Source: Gammaproteobacteria bacterium (GTDB lineage Bacteria > Pseudomonadota > Gammaproteobacteria > Pseudomonadales > Azotimanducaceae). From it: a stretch of 64,000 nt of DNA. The stretch is taken from NCBI GenBank assembly GCA_007694905.1, contig REEU01000127.1, positions 1 to 64,000 on the forward strand. Reading direction: 5' to 3'. Positions 26,125 through 36,759 of this stretch are shown here, piece after piece. Positions within the stretch are counted from its first letter, which is position 1, and each line of letters begins with the position of its first letter. The translations under genes and the position numbers were made by a program. The notes under the pieces are model-generated. The model did no database searches. It was not told the DNA's origin and was given only the letters and a program-made list of their open reading frames with translations.

Positions 26125-27177
26125 TCAAACGACCGGCGGCTCGGCGTCGGACAGTTCCTCGAGCAGGTCGGACTGGAAATCTTCCAGGCCTCGAGCCACC
26201 TCGCCGAGCGCGTCGAAGCGCGCAATGTGGAACAACGCCTCGCCTTCGTTCACCAACGGGATATTGTTGCGCCCCACGAGCACACCTGCCGCGGGCGCGA
26301 CGATATCCACTTCCCCTTCCCCTTCCGGCGAACCGATGACGCCGAGCAGATCGCCCTTCCTCACGTGTGCACCAAGTGCCACGTGAGTGCGGAACACACC
26401 GTCCTGCTCCGCGCGCACCCACTGCGACGATCGTGCGATGACCGGCTCCCACTGCTGTGGTCCCGACTCACGCCTCGAGGCCGGCAGCATGTCGAGATGG
26501 CGCAGGACCCGCAGGCATCCGCGTACGCCGGCGCGGATGCAGTGTTCCTCGAAGCGCAGCGCCTCGCCGGCTTCATAGACGATGGCTGGAACGCCACGGG
26601 TCCCTGCGATGTGACGCAGAGAGCCGTCGAGGGGCGGGGACCCGAGAATCACCGGCAGACCAAAGGCGCGTGCCATGTCCGCCACGGCTTCGTCATCCAC
26701 GTCGCCGCGGACCTGCGGAAGATTGGAGCGATGAATGGCGCCCGTATGGAGGTCCACAAGATGGGTACAGTGGGCGAGCACCTCACGGGTGAACAGGCCC
26801 GCGATGCGCGCACCCAGCGAACCGCGATCGCTGCCGGGAAAGCAGCGATTGAGATCGCGTCGGTCGGGCAGGTAGCGCGACCGGTGGATGAATCCGAACA
26901 CGTTCACCACCGGTGCCGCGATGAGCGTGCCGCGCAGGCGCGTCATGGACCGGTGCTTGAGTACTCGGCGGATGATCTCGACCCCGTTGAGTTCATCCCC
27001 GTGAATGGCGGCAGTCAGCAGCAGCACGGGGCCATCCCGGCGGCCGTGGATCACCTGCAAAGGAATATTGAGTTGGGTGTGGGTATAGAGCTGCGCAGCG
27101 GGGAGTTCGGTTGCTCCACGCGCCCCGGGAGCCACCTCCAGATCACAAATGCGGAAAGCGGGTCTTCGCTGCGCCAA
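26125..27177 (-). CDS. Succinylglutamate desuccinylase / aspartoacylase family zinc enzyme
   Basis: A 350-residue AstE/AspA-type zinc carboxypeptidase-fold protein. Zinc ligands are in HGDELNG and in HLVDLHTGA; the DRRDLNRCFPG segment supplies the substrate-binding Arg residues. The C-terminal part (HVRKGDLLGVIGSPEGEGEVDIVAP) is a biotinyl-lipoyl-like beta domain. No arginine succinyltransferase genes are present, so classical AstE function is unlikely. It lies 4 nt after rimK; a role in trimming glutamate tails is an attractive inference. Confidence 0.83.
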   Translation of the reverse strand: MAQRRPAFRICDLEVAPGARGATELPAAQLYTHTQLNIPLQVIHGRRDGPVLLLTAAIHGDELNGVEIIRRVLKHRSMTRLRGTLIAAPVVNVFGFIHRSRYLPDRRDLNRCFPGSDRGSLGARIAGLFTREVLAHCTHLVDLHTGAIHRSNLPQVRGDVDDEAVADMARAFGLPVILGSPPLDGSLRHIAGTRGVPAIVYEAGEALRFEEHCIRAGVRGCLRVLRHLDMLPASRRESGPQQWEPVIARSSQWVRAEQDGVFRTHVALGAHVRKGDLLGVIGSPEGEGEVDIVAPAAGVLVGRNNIPLVNEGEALFHIARFDALGEVARGLEDFQSDLLEELSDAEPPVV

Positions 27178-27181
27178 GAGA

Positions 27182-28087
27182 TCAACCCTGACCGCGGGTC
27201 TTGGTGCGGTTCGGCTTGGCCTGCCGCTCGATGAACTCGATGATCATGCCCGCCACGTCCTGGCCGGTGGCCTGCTCGATCCCGCCGAGACCGGGGGACG
27301 AATTCACTTCCAGAACCAGCGGACCGTGATTGGAGCGGAGGATGTCGACGCCGGCGACATTCAAGCCCATGGCCCGCGCCGCACCAATGGCCGTACGACG
27401 CTCGGCGGACGTGATCTTCACCACTTCGGCGCTGCCGCCGCGGTGCAGGTTGGAACGGAACTCGCCAGGTGCACCCTGCCGCTTCATGGCCGCCACCACC
27501 TTCTCACCGACGACGAGGCAGCGAATGTCCGATCCCCCGGCCTCACGGATGAATTCCTGCACCATGATGTTCACGTTCAGGCCCATGAAGGCCTCGATGA
27601 CGCTCTTCGCCGCCTGCTTCGTCTCCGCGAGCACGACGCCGATCCCCTGCGTGCCCTCCAGCAGTTTGATCACCAGCGGTGCCCCGCCCACCATGTCGAT
27701 GAGATCCGGAATGTCATCCGGAGAATGGGCGAAGCCGGTAACCGGCAGGCCCATGCCCTTGCGGGCGAGAAGCTGCAGCGAACGCAGTTTGTCCCGGGCC
27801 CGGGTAATGGCCACCGATTCATTGACGCTGAACACGCCCATCATCTCGAACTGTCGCACCACGGCGGCACCGTAGAACGTGATCGAGGCGCCGATGCGAG
27901 GAATCACCGCGTCGACGCCAGCCAGCTCCTGACCCTTGAAATGAATCGAAGGGCGGGCCGTGGCCATGTTCATGTAACAGCGCAGCGTATCGATCACCTG
28001 TACTTCATGACCTCGCTGCTTCGCCGCCTCCGCCAGACGGCGGGTCGAATAAAGGCGTCCATTGCGGGACAGAATGCCGATTTTCAT
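27182..28087 (-). CDS. rimK: Ribosomal protein S6 L-glutamate ligase (RimK)
   Basis: A 301-residue ATP-grasp ligase that adds glutamates to the C-terminus of ribosomal protein S6. The N-terminal [18 protein letters not shown], the [17 protein letters not shown]-binding loop and the closing [13 protein letters not shown] metal-binding motif are diagnostic. The start overlaps the rimB stop (ATGA, 28084-28087), so the two are coupled. Confidence 0.93.
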   Translation of the reverse strand: MKIGILSRNGRLYSTRRLAEAAKQRGHEVQVIDTLRCYMNMATARPSIHFKGQELAGVDAVIPRIGASITFYGAAVVRQFEMMGVFSVNESVAITRARDKLRSLQLLARKGMGLPVTGFAHSPDDIPDLIDMVGGAPLVIKLLEGTQGIGVVLAETKQAAKSVIEAFMGLNVNIMVQEFIREAGGSDIRCLVVGEKVVAAMKRQGAPGEFRSNLHRGGSAEVVKITSAERRTAIGAARAMGLNVAGVDILRSNHGPLVLEVNSSPGLGGIEQATGQDVAGMIIEFIERQAKPNRTKTRGQG

Positions 28088-28566
28088 GTGCGGGCCCGAG
28101 TCAGATAGGAGCGGGATGGATCCACCACGAAGCGGCCGCGTATAGCCGTACGGCCCAGCAACATCCGGAACAGCATGTCATCACGACTGGTGAGTGTGAT
28201 TTCCGCACGCCAGGCGTCGAGTCCGAGCTGGACCGTCGTTGCGATGACAAAGCGGCGCTCGGTGTGGCCTCCGGAATCGCGCACGTCGCGCTCGTCCACG
28301 ACAGCAGCTTCGCATATCACTTCGCGCACTGCATCGCGCTGCCGCGGATGCAGGCGGAACCTTACCCAGGGTGCGCCGTCACGCTCGAACGGAGCCAGCT
28401 CGAAGGCGTGCAGAGCGGAGGTGCGCGCACCGGTGTCCACCTTGGCCTTAATGCGGGCGATGCCGAGCTCTGGCAGGGCCACCCACTCGCGCCAACCGAT
28501 GGCTTGCAGCACCGCTCCCTCAACCCTCACCCGATGGCTCCGCTGCAGTCTCCAATCCAGCCTCAT
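28084..28566 (-). CDS. RimB/retropepsin-like ATP-dependent zinc protease family
   Basis: A 160-residue protein of the family called ATP-dependent zinc protease (DUF615-era RimB), which has a retropepsin-like fold with the motif [12 protein letters not shown] (Asp44-Thr-Gly-Ala). It is commonly paired with rimK. The ATG at 28566 follows a GGGGGCGG ribosome site and overlaps the end of mscS by 47 nt; GTG starts at 28530 or 28512 are possible. The enzymatic role is not settled; coupling to rimK suggests a part in S6 modification. Confidence 0.85.
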   Translation of the reverse strand: MRLDWRLQRSHRVRVEGAVLQAIGWREWVALPELGIARIKAKVDTGARTSALHAFELAPFERDGAPWVRFRLHPRQRDAVREVICEAAVVDERDVRDSGGHTERRFVIATTVQLGLDAWRAEITLTSRDDMLFRMLLGRTAIRGRFVVDPSRSYLTRART

Positions 28567-29365
28567 CCGCCCCCGTTGCGGGCGGCGACAGGGTGATGCG
28601 TCGATAGGGGATGTCGATTCCCGCGGCCAGCAGCGCCTGCTGCACCTCCTGGATCAGCGACGTTCTCAGCACAAAGAACTGCTCGCGCGCTGACCAGACG
28701 GAAAACTGCACACCGATACCCCACTCCTCGTAACCCAGAGGCAGGAATAGAGGTTTGGGCTCCTGCAGCGCGACCTGATTGTGGTCGGAGGTGGCACGCA
28801 GAACCTTCTCGAGCGCCTTGAGATCCTCGCGGAAGTCCACCGTCAGCTTCAGATCGAAGCGACGGATCGGAAATCGGGAAAGGGTGCGTACCCGATCCCT
28901 GAGGATGGATTCGTTGGGAATGCGCACAAAAATATTGTCGAAGGTACGCAGCTTTACCGACAGCGCGTCGATAGACAGCACTTCACCGGTGACATCACCG
29001 ACAGTGATGGTGTCGCCCACTGCGAACGGCTTCTCGCCGAGCAGGAACAGACCGCTGATCAGGTTCGACGCCGAAGTCTGGGACGCGAAACCAACGGCCA
29101 CCGTGAGAATTCCCGCAGCTCCAAGCAAAACGCCGAGATTGAAGCCAAGCTGGTGCAACGCGGTCACCAACACCAGACTGGCCAGGAACCAGAACACGCC
29201 CTTGCGCGCCAGCATCGCCAGCTGCCTGTCACCCCGCGCCAGAATCGCCTTTTCCAATGCGCGCGCCGCGAATCGCGCCAGGGTGATCCCCAGCCCGAGC
29301 ACCAGCAGCGCCCGCAGGATGCCCAGCACGTGATCAAACTCCACTGAAACGTTGCCGACTTCCAT
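28520..29365 (-). CDS. MscS-family mechanosensitive channel
   Basis: A 281-residue small-conductance mechanosensitive channel. Three membrane helices (about 12-34, 50-72, 75-97) precede the MscS beta domain with the motif [20 protein letters not shown]; the pore-helix region reads [28 protein letters not shown]. The start overlaps the stop of the preceding unknown gene by 1 nt. Its insertion between an unknown soluble protein and rimB is notable. Confidence 0.9.
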   Translation of the reverse strand: MEVGNVSVEFDHVLGILRALLVLGLGITLARFAARALEKAILARGDRQLAMLARKGVFWFLASLVLVTALHQLGFNLGVLLGAAGILTVAVGFASQTSASNLISGLFLLGEKPFAVGDTITVGDVTGEVLSIDALSVKLRTFDNIFVRIPNESILRDRVRTLSRFPIRRFDLKLTVDFREDLKALEKVLRATSDHNQVALQEPKPLFLPLGYEEWGIGVQFSVWSAREQFFVLRTSLIQEVQQALLAAGIDIPYRRITLSPPATGADEAGLETAAEPSGEG

Positions 29366-30162
29366 CAGAACAGGTTCCCATAGAAGCGACCGAGGATGCT
29401 GCTGCTGCCGCTACGGCGAGGCTTGCCCTGCTCGGTCCACGGTCCGGGTTCGACCGGAGGGGCATCACCGACTCTGATGTCACCGACCTTGCCTTCGTGA
29501 TCGCGGCGGGTGGAGAGGCTGGACGTCCACAGGCGGCCATCAGTGGACACAAACAGCGGCAGCTGTGGCACCGGCAGGACGACACGGTCGAGCATCCAAC
29601 CGTCCTTGGCCCGGTTCTCGAGCCGCAGCGGCGAGATGGCCCGCCAGGGTCGCAGCGGAACATCCTGCGCATTCGTCCGACAGTAGGTTCGCGCGGCATA
29701 ACACAGCGCGCCTTCGACCGTGGAGGAGCCGAACCAGGTCTGGGACGGGCGCATCAATGGCAGTTCACAAAGCGTCACGGCGTCCACACCCGCCTTCAAC
29801 TCCACCCATAGCGGCGTGCCCACGTAAAGCGTGACGCTGGCGTCAGGCGCGATGTTGAACGGCATGCGCGGACGGCTCACCACCGCCCGGTCAGCGAGTC
29901 GGGGTACCAGAGTCAGGCTGTCGTCGAATCCCGGGGCCTTGTAGTGGACCACGTCAGACTGGGTGTTTCCCGGCATCCATGCGATCTCGCTGGCGATTTC
30001 CAGCGGCGGGTCCTCGACTTCGTCGCGAGCATGTTCGAAGGATTGCACCAGCCAGCCGTCGTCACGTCGCGCCACGAACAGGTCGAGGGCACCGATCCGC
30101 CAGTAGCGGGCTTCGTCGATGGGAACGCGATAGCTGCCCCACCAGGTCCATTCCTGCGCCAC
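29365..30162 (-). CDS. Unknown conserved-looking soluble protein upstream of mscS
   Basis: A 265-residue protein without signal peptide or membrane helix. It is rich in aromatic residues (WTWWGSYRVP start, RYWRIGALDLFVARR) and has a mixed beta-like pattern with a Cys-containing segment CYAARTYCRTNAQD. I do not recognise it with confidence; its place next to a MscS gene recalls DUF432 proteins, which would need a profile search. It overlaps mscS by 1 nt (TGATG), implying translational coupling and a likely functional tie. Confidence 0.7.
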   Translation of the reverse strand: MAQEWTWWGSYRVPIDEARYWRIGALDLFVARRDDGWLVQSFEHARDEVEDPPLEIASEIAWMPGNTQSDVVHYKAPGFDDSLTLVPRLADRAVVSRPRMPFNIAPDASVTLYVGTPLWVELKAGVDAVTLCELPLMRPSQTWFGSSTVEGALCYAARTYCRTNAQDVPLRPWRAISPLRLENRAKDGWMLDRVVLPVPQLPLFVSTDGRLWTSSLSTRRDHEGKVGDIRVGDAPPVEPGPWTEQGKPRRSGSSSILGRFYGNLF

Positions 30163-30165
30163 GAG

Positions 30166-30966
30166 TCATCGGTCCTTCAGCAGCTGACGCCCCACCAGAC
30201 CGCCCAGCGTACGCACGACCCAACGGGGTTGCACCTGAGACCAGAATGTTCCGATCCGATTCGCGAGGCCCGGCACACGAATCACCTCACCGCGCATGCA
30301 GGCCCGATAGCCCTCGCGAGCGACACTGCGCACGCTGGAGAGCAACAGCGGCGGGATCTGAGGCAGCTCCGGGTTGAGCTGACGGACCTGTTGCGCCATG
30401 TCGGTATCCGTGACGCCCGGGCACAGCGTCGTGACGCTGACCCCGCTGCCGCGCAGCTCCTCGTTCAGCGCCTCGGACAAGGACAGCACATAGGCCTTGG
30501 TGGCCGCATAGGCAGCAAGACCGGGGACCGGCTGAAAGCCTGCCACCGAGGCCACATTGAGTATGCGACCGTAGCCACGCGCCACCATGGGCCCGAGAAA
30601 CACGTGGGTGAGCTGGGTCAGCGTGGCCACGTTGAGTTGCACCATGCGATGCAGATCGTCCGCATCGGCGTGCCGGAACGCTCCGGCTTCCAGCACCCCG
30701 GCATTGTTCACCAGGATGTCTACCTGCAGATCACGCTGGCGAACCGCCACAGCGAGTGCTCCCGCGGATCGGCGCTTGGACAGATTCATGGGGATGTGGA
30801 CGGCCCGTACGCCGTGTCGTCCGCTGAGTTCGAAGGCCAGCTCGCGCAGCTTGTCAACGCTGCGCGCCACCAGGATCAGGTCGTGGCCGTGGGCTGCGAA
30901 CTCCGCCGCCAGCGCCCGACCGATACCTGCCGACGCTCCAGTGATAAGTACCGTTTTGCCTTCCAT
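30166..30966 (-). CDS. Short-chain dehydrogenase/reductase (SDR) family oxidoreductase
   Basis: A 266-residue classical SDR. Motifs: TGASAGIG cofactor loop (residues 9-16), NNAG, the catalytic Ser in LNVASVAG, and YAATK. The C-terminal part resembles short-chain reductases of the DltE/YqjQ type. It is the first gene of a seven-gene minus-strand run (3 nt before the unknown gene). Substrate unknown. Confidence 0.87.
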   Translation of the reverse strand: MEGKTVLITGASAGIGRALAAEFAAHGHDLILVARSVDKLRELAFELSGRHGVRAVHIPMNLSKRRSAGALAVAVRQRDLQVDILVNNAGVLEAGAFRHADADDLHRMVQLNVATLTQLTHVFLGPMVARGYGRILNVASVAGFQPVPGLAAYAATKAYVLSLSEALNEELRGSGVSVTTLCPGVTDTDMAQQVRQLNPELPQIPPLLLSSVRSVAREGYRACMRGEVIRVPGLANRIGTFWSQVQPRWVVRTLGGLVGRQLLKDR

Positions 30967-31109
30967 TCTGCTGCTGCCTCCTGGATCGATCGCTCGCTCG
31001 CGGCGTGGCTGTCGGACCTGTAACTGTCCTATTCAGCGTGACTTCAGCGGCGCATTCTATTGTGCGACGCAAAACGAGGCGAAGACTAGATCGAGGCTAT
31101 CGAAGCATC

Positions 31110-32660
31110 ATGACCCGAACAGGTGTCAGGCTCGCGCTGTGGCTCATCCTCCTGGGGCTCCTCGCCAGCTGCGTCGAAAATCCGGTCACGGGCGCCCGCG
31201 AGTTCGGCTTCATCGGCACCGGAGACGAAATCGCGATCGGCAGCCAGCACTATGCGCCCACCGTGCAGTCGCAGGGGGGCACCTACCAGCTCGAACCGGC
31301 CCTCATGAGTTACGTGGCAGGTGTCACCCATCGGCTGGCGGCGGTGAGCGATCGCCCCCTTCCCTACGAGATGGTCGTGATCAATTCCTCAGTCCCCAAT
31401 GCCTGGGCCCTGCCCGGCGGCAAGATGGCCATCAACCGGGGACTGCTGCTCGAGCTCGAAAACGAAGCGGAGCTCGCGGCCGTCATCGGTCATGAGATCG
31501 TCCACGCCGCGGCCCGCCATGGCGCCCGCGCCATGGAACGGGGCTTGCTGCTGGAGGGTGCCGTACTCGCCGCCGCCATCGCGTCCGGTGATTCCGGGTA
31601 CGCGCCGTTCGTAGTCGGCGGTGCCCAGCTCGGCGCGGCATTAATCTCACTGGGCTACAGTCGCGAAGCGGAACGGGAGGCAGATCTCTACGGCATGCAC
31701 ATGATGCATCGAGCTGGCTACGATCCAGCTGCTGCCATCGGCCTTCAAGAGACCTTCGTCCGCCTCGCAGGCGAGCGCCGCAGCAACTGGTTGACTGGAC
31801 TGTTCGCCAGTCATCCGCCTTCGATGGAGCGGGTCGCCAACAACCGCGCCACTGCGGAGCGGTTGGGCGCCAACGGAGAACTGGGAAGGGAGCGCTACCA
31901 GCAAGCCATTGCCGAACTGCGCGGTCGTCAGGACGCTTTCGCAGCAGCGGATGCCGCTCGGGGCGCCCTGGCCAAACGCGACTTCGCCACCACCGAGCGC
32001 AAGCTTAAGGAGGCCATCGAACGCGAACCGCGGGAGGCGAGCTTTCACGGCCTGCTCGGCGACCTGCGCATGGCTCAGAACCGGCCGACGGAGGCCGAAA
32101 CTGCCTACAGCCAGGCACTGGCAAGGGACGAGAGCTACTTCGCACACTGGCAGGGACGCGGCCTGGCCAGACTGAAACAAAGCCAGCGCGCGAGCGCTCG
32201 CAATGATCTCGAGCGCGGCGTCGGACTCCTTCCCACCGCCGTTGCCATGAATGCACTCGGCCAACTCGACCTGGCCGCCGGCCGTACCGCTCAGGCGCGG
32301 CAGTACCTCGGCATGGCCGCGACCTCGGCGGGTCCGGCGGCTGAAGAGGCGCGCCGCACCCTCGCCCGGCTCGATGTACCCGCAGAGCCCGAACGTTTTC
32401 TCACCAGCCGCTGGGCCGCAGACGACGCTGGTCGTCTGATTCTGGAGGTGACGAACCGCGCCCCGATCGCGGTTCATGGCGTGGTGGTGGAAGTGCAGCT
32501 GCGACGCGAGGATGGCCGCATCACGCGACGTCGCGTCAACGTGCCCGGCACCCTAGCCGCAGGCGCAGGCACCCGCTTTCACAGCGGCCTCACCCTGCCG
32601 GCAGATACCCCCCCGGCGGCAGTCGCCAGTCGCGTGATTGCAGCCCGTCCCGTCCCCTGA
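31110..32660 (+). CDS. M48 family lipoprotein metallopeptidase with TPR-like repeats (BepA/LoiP-type)
   Basis: A 516-residue periplasmic, probably outer-membrane-anchored peptidase. The lipobox is LLASC (Cys21). The zinc site is HEIVH (His128, Glu129, His132) with the downstream REAERE-ADLYGM helix. Residues about 270-420 are helical repeats of TPR character, as in BepA (outer-membrane protein quality control). A beta-type C-terminal region of about 80 residues is extra. ATG 31110 is chosen; an upstream frame start at 31005 lies in the leader shared with the divergent SDR gene. Confidence 0.87.
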   Translation: MTRTGVRLALWLILLGLLASCVENPVTGAREFGFIGTGDEIAIGSQHYAPTVQSQGGTYQLEPALMSYVAGVTHRLAAVSDRPLPYEMVVINSSVPNAWALPGGKMAINRGLLLELENEAELAAVIGHEIVHAAARHGARAMERGLLLEGAVLAAAIASGDSGYAPFVVGGAQLGAALISLGYSREAEREADLYGMHMMHRAGYDPAAAIGLQETFVRLAGERRSNWLTGLFASHPPSMERVANNRATAERLGANGELGRERYQQAIAELRGRQDAFAAADAARGALAKRDFATTERKLKEAIEREPREASFHGLLGDLRMAQNRPTEAETAYSQALARDESYFAHWQGRGLARLKQSQRASARNDLERGVGLLPTAVAMNALGQLDLAAGRTAQARQYLGMAATSAGPAAEEARRTLARLDVPAEPERFLTSRWAADDAGRLILEVTNRAPIAVHGVVVEVQLRREDGRITRRRVNVPGTLAAGAGTRFHSGLTLPADTPPAAVASRVIAARPVP

Positions 32661-32794
32661 GCGTCGCGAGAACGATCACTCGAAGCGCCAGCGCCTTGAC
32701 TCACTTGAACCGTGTTCGTCTAATGGCCCCTCGGCGGGCCGGGACGGAATCTCCCCAACGGCCACGCTTTGAGTTGCGGACAGGAGCCCCATCG

Positions 32795-33493
32795 GTGCCT
32801 CACATTCTCGTCGTCGACGACGAAGAACTGATTCGAGGTCTACTCGAGCGCATCTTGAAGCGCGAAGGTTATGAGGTGACTTCGGTCGCCGACGGCCCCG
32901 GCTTCCGCGCTGCCATGGAATCGGGAAGCATCGATCTGGTGCTGCTCGACGTTCGCCTGGGCAGGGATCATGGTTTCGATCTCGCCCGCGAGGCACGCGA
33001 GCGCTACAAGGCCCCCCTGATTTTCGTCACCGGTGATACCGACATGACCGACAAGGTCACCGGTCTCGAACTCGGCGCCGAGGACTACATCACGAAACCA
33101 TTCGACCAGCGCGAACTGCTGGCGCGGATCAAGGTGGTGCTCCGACGGCGGGCGCCGGACAGCCAAGAGCAACACGCACTGGCATTCTCCGGTTTCGTCC
33201 TCGATCTTGCTGGCTACGAACTGCTCGGCCCGGATGGCGAGAACGTCGAACTCACGGGCATGGAACTCTCCATTCTCGCCTTTCTCGCCCAGCGCCCACG
33301 CCAGGCCCTGAGCCGGGACGACATCTCCCAGGCCGTAAGCGGCCGCATCCGTGACCGCCGCGACCGCACCATCGACGTCGTCGTCTCCAAGCTGCGCCGC
33401 AAGCTCGAGCTGGCCGGAGAAGGCAATCCGGATCTGATTCACACGGTCCGCGGCGTCGGCTACAAGTTCATGGCGGAAGTCGCGCCCGCCTGA
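32795..33493 (+). CDS. OmpR/PhoB-family response regulator (orphan)
   Basis: A 232-residue two-component regulator. The receiver domain has the acidic pair Asp8-Asp9, phosphoacceptor Asp52, Thr79 and Lys101. The C-terminal winged helix includes RDRRDRTIDVVVSKLRRKLE and HTVRGVGYKF. GTG 32795 sits behind CAGGAG; a longer frame from 32696 has no receiver-like residues. No histidine kinase gene is adjacent; groEL lies 91 nt downstream but has its own promoter. Confidence 0.88.
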   Translation: MPHILVVDDEELIRGLLERILKREGYEVTSVADGPGFRAAMESGSIDLVLLDVRLGRDHGFDLAREARERYKAPLIFVTGDTDMTDKVTGLELGAEDYITKPFDQRELLARIKVVLRRRAPDSQEQHALAFSGFVLDLAGYELLGPDGENVELTGMELSILAFLAQRPRQALSRDDISQAVSGRIRDRRDRTIDVVVSKLRRKLELAGEGNPDLIHTVRGVGYKFMAEVAPA

Positions 33494-33520
33494 CAGCACA
33501 GGCTATTTTTTCCCCTGCCA

Positions 33521-33548
33521 TTGAAACGCCTTCCCGGCTCCCCCATAG
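33521..33548 (+). promoter_or_regulatory. Sigma-32 (heat-shock) type promoter of groEL
   Basis: TTGAAA at 33521-33526 and CCCCATAG at 33541-33548 are separated by 14 nt, matching the known RpoH consensus (CTTGAAA, 13-15 nt, CCCCATNT) closely. It lies 36 nt before the groEL ATG. No CIRCE inverted repeat was seen. Confidence 0.78.
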
Positions 33549-33584
33549 AACGCTCGCCCTGGGACGCCTGGAGACGCGACCACC

Positions 33585-35210
<1,626 letters not shown>

Positions 35211-35292
35211 CGCAGCGAGGCGCGGGGCTAGAGGGCGCGAGGTGGACACGTGGGCACAGGGGCGGTCTCAACCCAAGGGCCAGCGCCACACT

Positions 35293-36126
35293 TCACTTCG
35301 TTCCAAGCTTGCCACCGAGCCGCCCGACCTCGAGTTCCCCCTTTCGTGTCTGGCCGCCGATCTCCAGGAAGCGACGCATGTTCGCCTGGGCTCCGTCCGT
35401 GCGCAGCAGCTCCTGGAACTGATAGGCCTCCTCCAACAGCCCGTCGCGCAGGGGACGTTCCGCTGCGTCCACTGACGCCTTCGCGCGCCGCACGGCGTCC
35501 GCTGGGAAGGAGGCAATGCGCCGGGCCAGGCGGGTGACAAACGGCTCGATCTCTCTGCGCTTGAAGATGCGATTGAGATAGCCCCACTCGCAGGCCGTCC
35601 TGGCGTCGATGTCGTCACCGCCGAGGATGATCTCGAGCGCCCGCCCGCGGCCCAGAAGACGCGGCAGACGCTGAGTCCCGGTGCCTCCTGGAAGGATGCC
35701 GAGAGGCACTTCCATCTGGCAGATCACGGTGCGTTCCTTGACACCGAAACGCATGTCACAGGACAGAGCGAGCTCACTGCCGCCACCGCCCACCCGACCC
35801 TCGATCTGACAGATCGTGGCCTTCGGCATGGCCCGGAAGCGCTCGCACATCAGGTGGTAGTCGTTGAGCTCCACTTCGCGCTGGGCCGGCGTATCGACGG
35901 GAAAGGCGAGAATGGCCTCGACGTCGAAGTGCGCCAGGAAAAAGTCCTTGTTGGCGCTTTTCAGCACCACTGCCCGGACCTCGTCGTCCGCCTCCACTTC
36001 CGCGGCGAACGCAGCCAGTTCACGGTACAGGTCCGCCGTAATCAGATTGATCGGTGGATTGTCCAGCGTCGCAAAGCATACGCCCCGGTCGAGTTCGACC
36101 CGGATGCGCTCGTAGTCGTAGGCCAC
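35293..36126 (-). CDS. Enoyl-CoA hydratase/isomerase family protein
   Basis: A 277-residue crotonase-fold enzyme. Oxyanion-hole segments are NKDFFLAHFDV and GRVGGGGSELALSCD, and both glutamates at the family's catalytic positions are present (GGSELA and QMEVPLGILPGG). GTG 36126 is chosen for its GGAGGGG ribosome site; the upstream ATG at 36213 has none. Isolated from other beta-oxidation genes; substrate unknown. Confidence 0.86.
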   Translation of the reverse strand: MAYDYERIRVELDRGVCFATLDNPPINLITADLYRELAAFAAEVEADDEVRAVVLKSANKDFFLAHFDVEAILAFPVDTPAQREVELNDYHLMCERFRAMPKATICQIEGRVGGGGSELALSCDMRFGVKERTVICQMEVPLGILPGGTGTQRLPRLLGRGRALEIILGGDDIDARTACEWGYLNRIFKRREIEPFVTRLARRIASFPADAVRRAKASVDAAERPLRDGLLEEAYQFQELLRTDGAQANMRRFLEIGGQTRKGELEVGRLGGKLGTK

Positions 36127-36221
36127 GGACTCCCCTCCTTTCCAGCGACGAAGCGCTGACTGTGGTGCCTTCGAATGAGTTCGGCGAGTGTAGGGTGGGG
36201 CAGCAGCCCCCACAAGCGCCC

Positions 36222-36419
36222 TTGCTGGAACGCAACGACCTGATCCTGTCGCACTTCACCCTGCCCGCGCCGGAGGACGCCGAGCGACGCGCGGCCGCAG
36301 CTGCGACCGCCGGCTTCGCAGGCACTGGCCTGCTGCGCGAACGGCCAACCGCGAAACCGCAATCAACGCGGCTTGCTCAAAATTTCGATGCTGGTGACCC
36401 GGTTATTCCGGAAACGTAG
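36222..36419 (+). pseudogene. Possible N-terminal remnant of a sugar phosphate isomerase/epimerase-like gene
   Basis: A short frame beginning at TTG 36222 reads LERNDLILSHFTLPAP, then an Ala-rich helix ending TAGFAGTGLL. This resembles the first strand and helix of xylose-isomerase-like TIM-barrel proteins. The resemblance stops after about 42 residues, and the frame runs on into the antisense of the DUF2845 gene. There is no barrel, so if real it is a truncated relic. The rest of the 236-nt gap shows nothing else. Confidence 0.35.
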
Positions 36420-36713
36420 AAGCTGGCGGAAACGCTGGGGACCGAACTCGTAGACCCACTCCTCGGTGACCACACCCAGCGGCAGGTACTCCCTGTGCGG
36501 AACACCAACGAATTCGCCGACCCGGAACGGATACTCGACCACCTGCTCGCGGAACAGTGGCTTGCCGCAGGCGGCGAGCACCTCCACCTTGTGGTCGCCC
36601 GGACTGACGAGCCCGCCTGAACAGCGCAGCGCCAAGGTACCCGCCGGCGCCATGGCCAGGCCCAGCGTCACCAGGGACAGCAGAGTCTGGCGCTGCACAC
36701 CGCGCATAGACAT
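36363..36713 (-). CDS. DUF2845 domain-containing exported protein
   Basis: A 116-residue exported protein. A signal peptide is followed by LRCSGGLVSPGDHKVEVLAACGKPLFRE, with the paired cysteines and CGKP motif of DUF2845, and a C-terminal WVYEFGPQRFRQLLRFRNNRVTSIE beta pattern. Function unknown; the family recalls SmpA/BamE-like folds. ATG 36713 is favoured over 36737. Divergent from the secernin-like gene. Confidence 0.75.
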   Translation of the reverse strand: MSMRGVQRQTLLSLVTLGLAMAPAGTLALRCSGGLVSPGDHKVEVLAACGKPLFREQVVEYPFRVGEFVGVPHREYLPLGVVTEEWVYEFGPQRFRQLLRFRNNRVTSIEILSKPR

Positions 36714-36759
36714 GGGCCGCAATCTCCCGCAAGCCATCCATTTTGGCTACCATGGTGCC

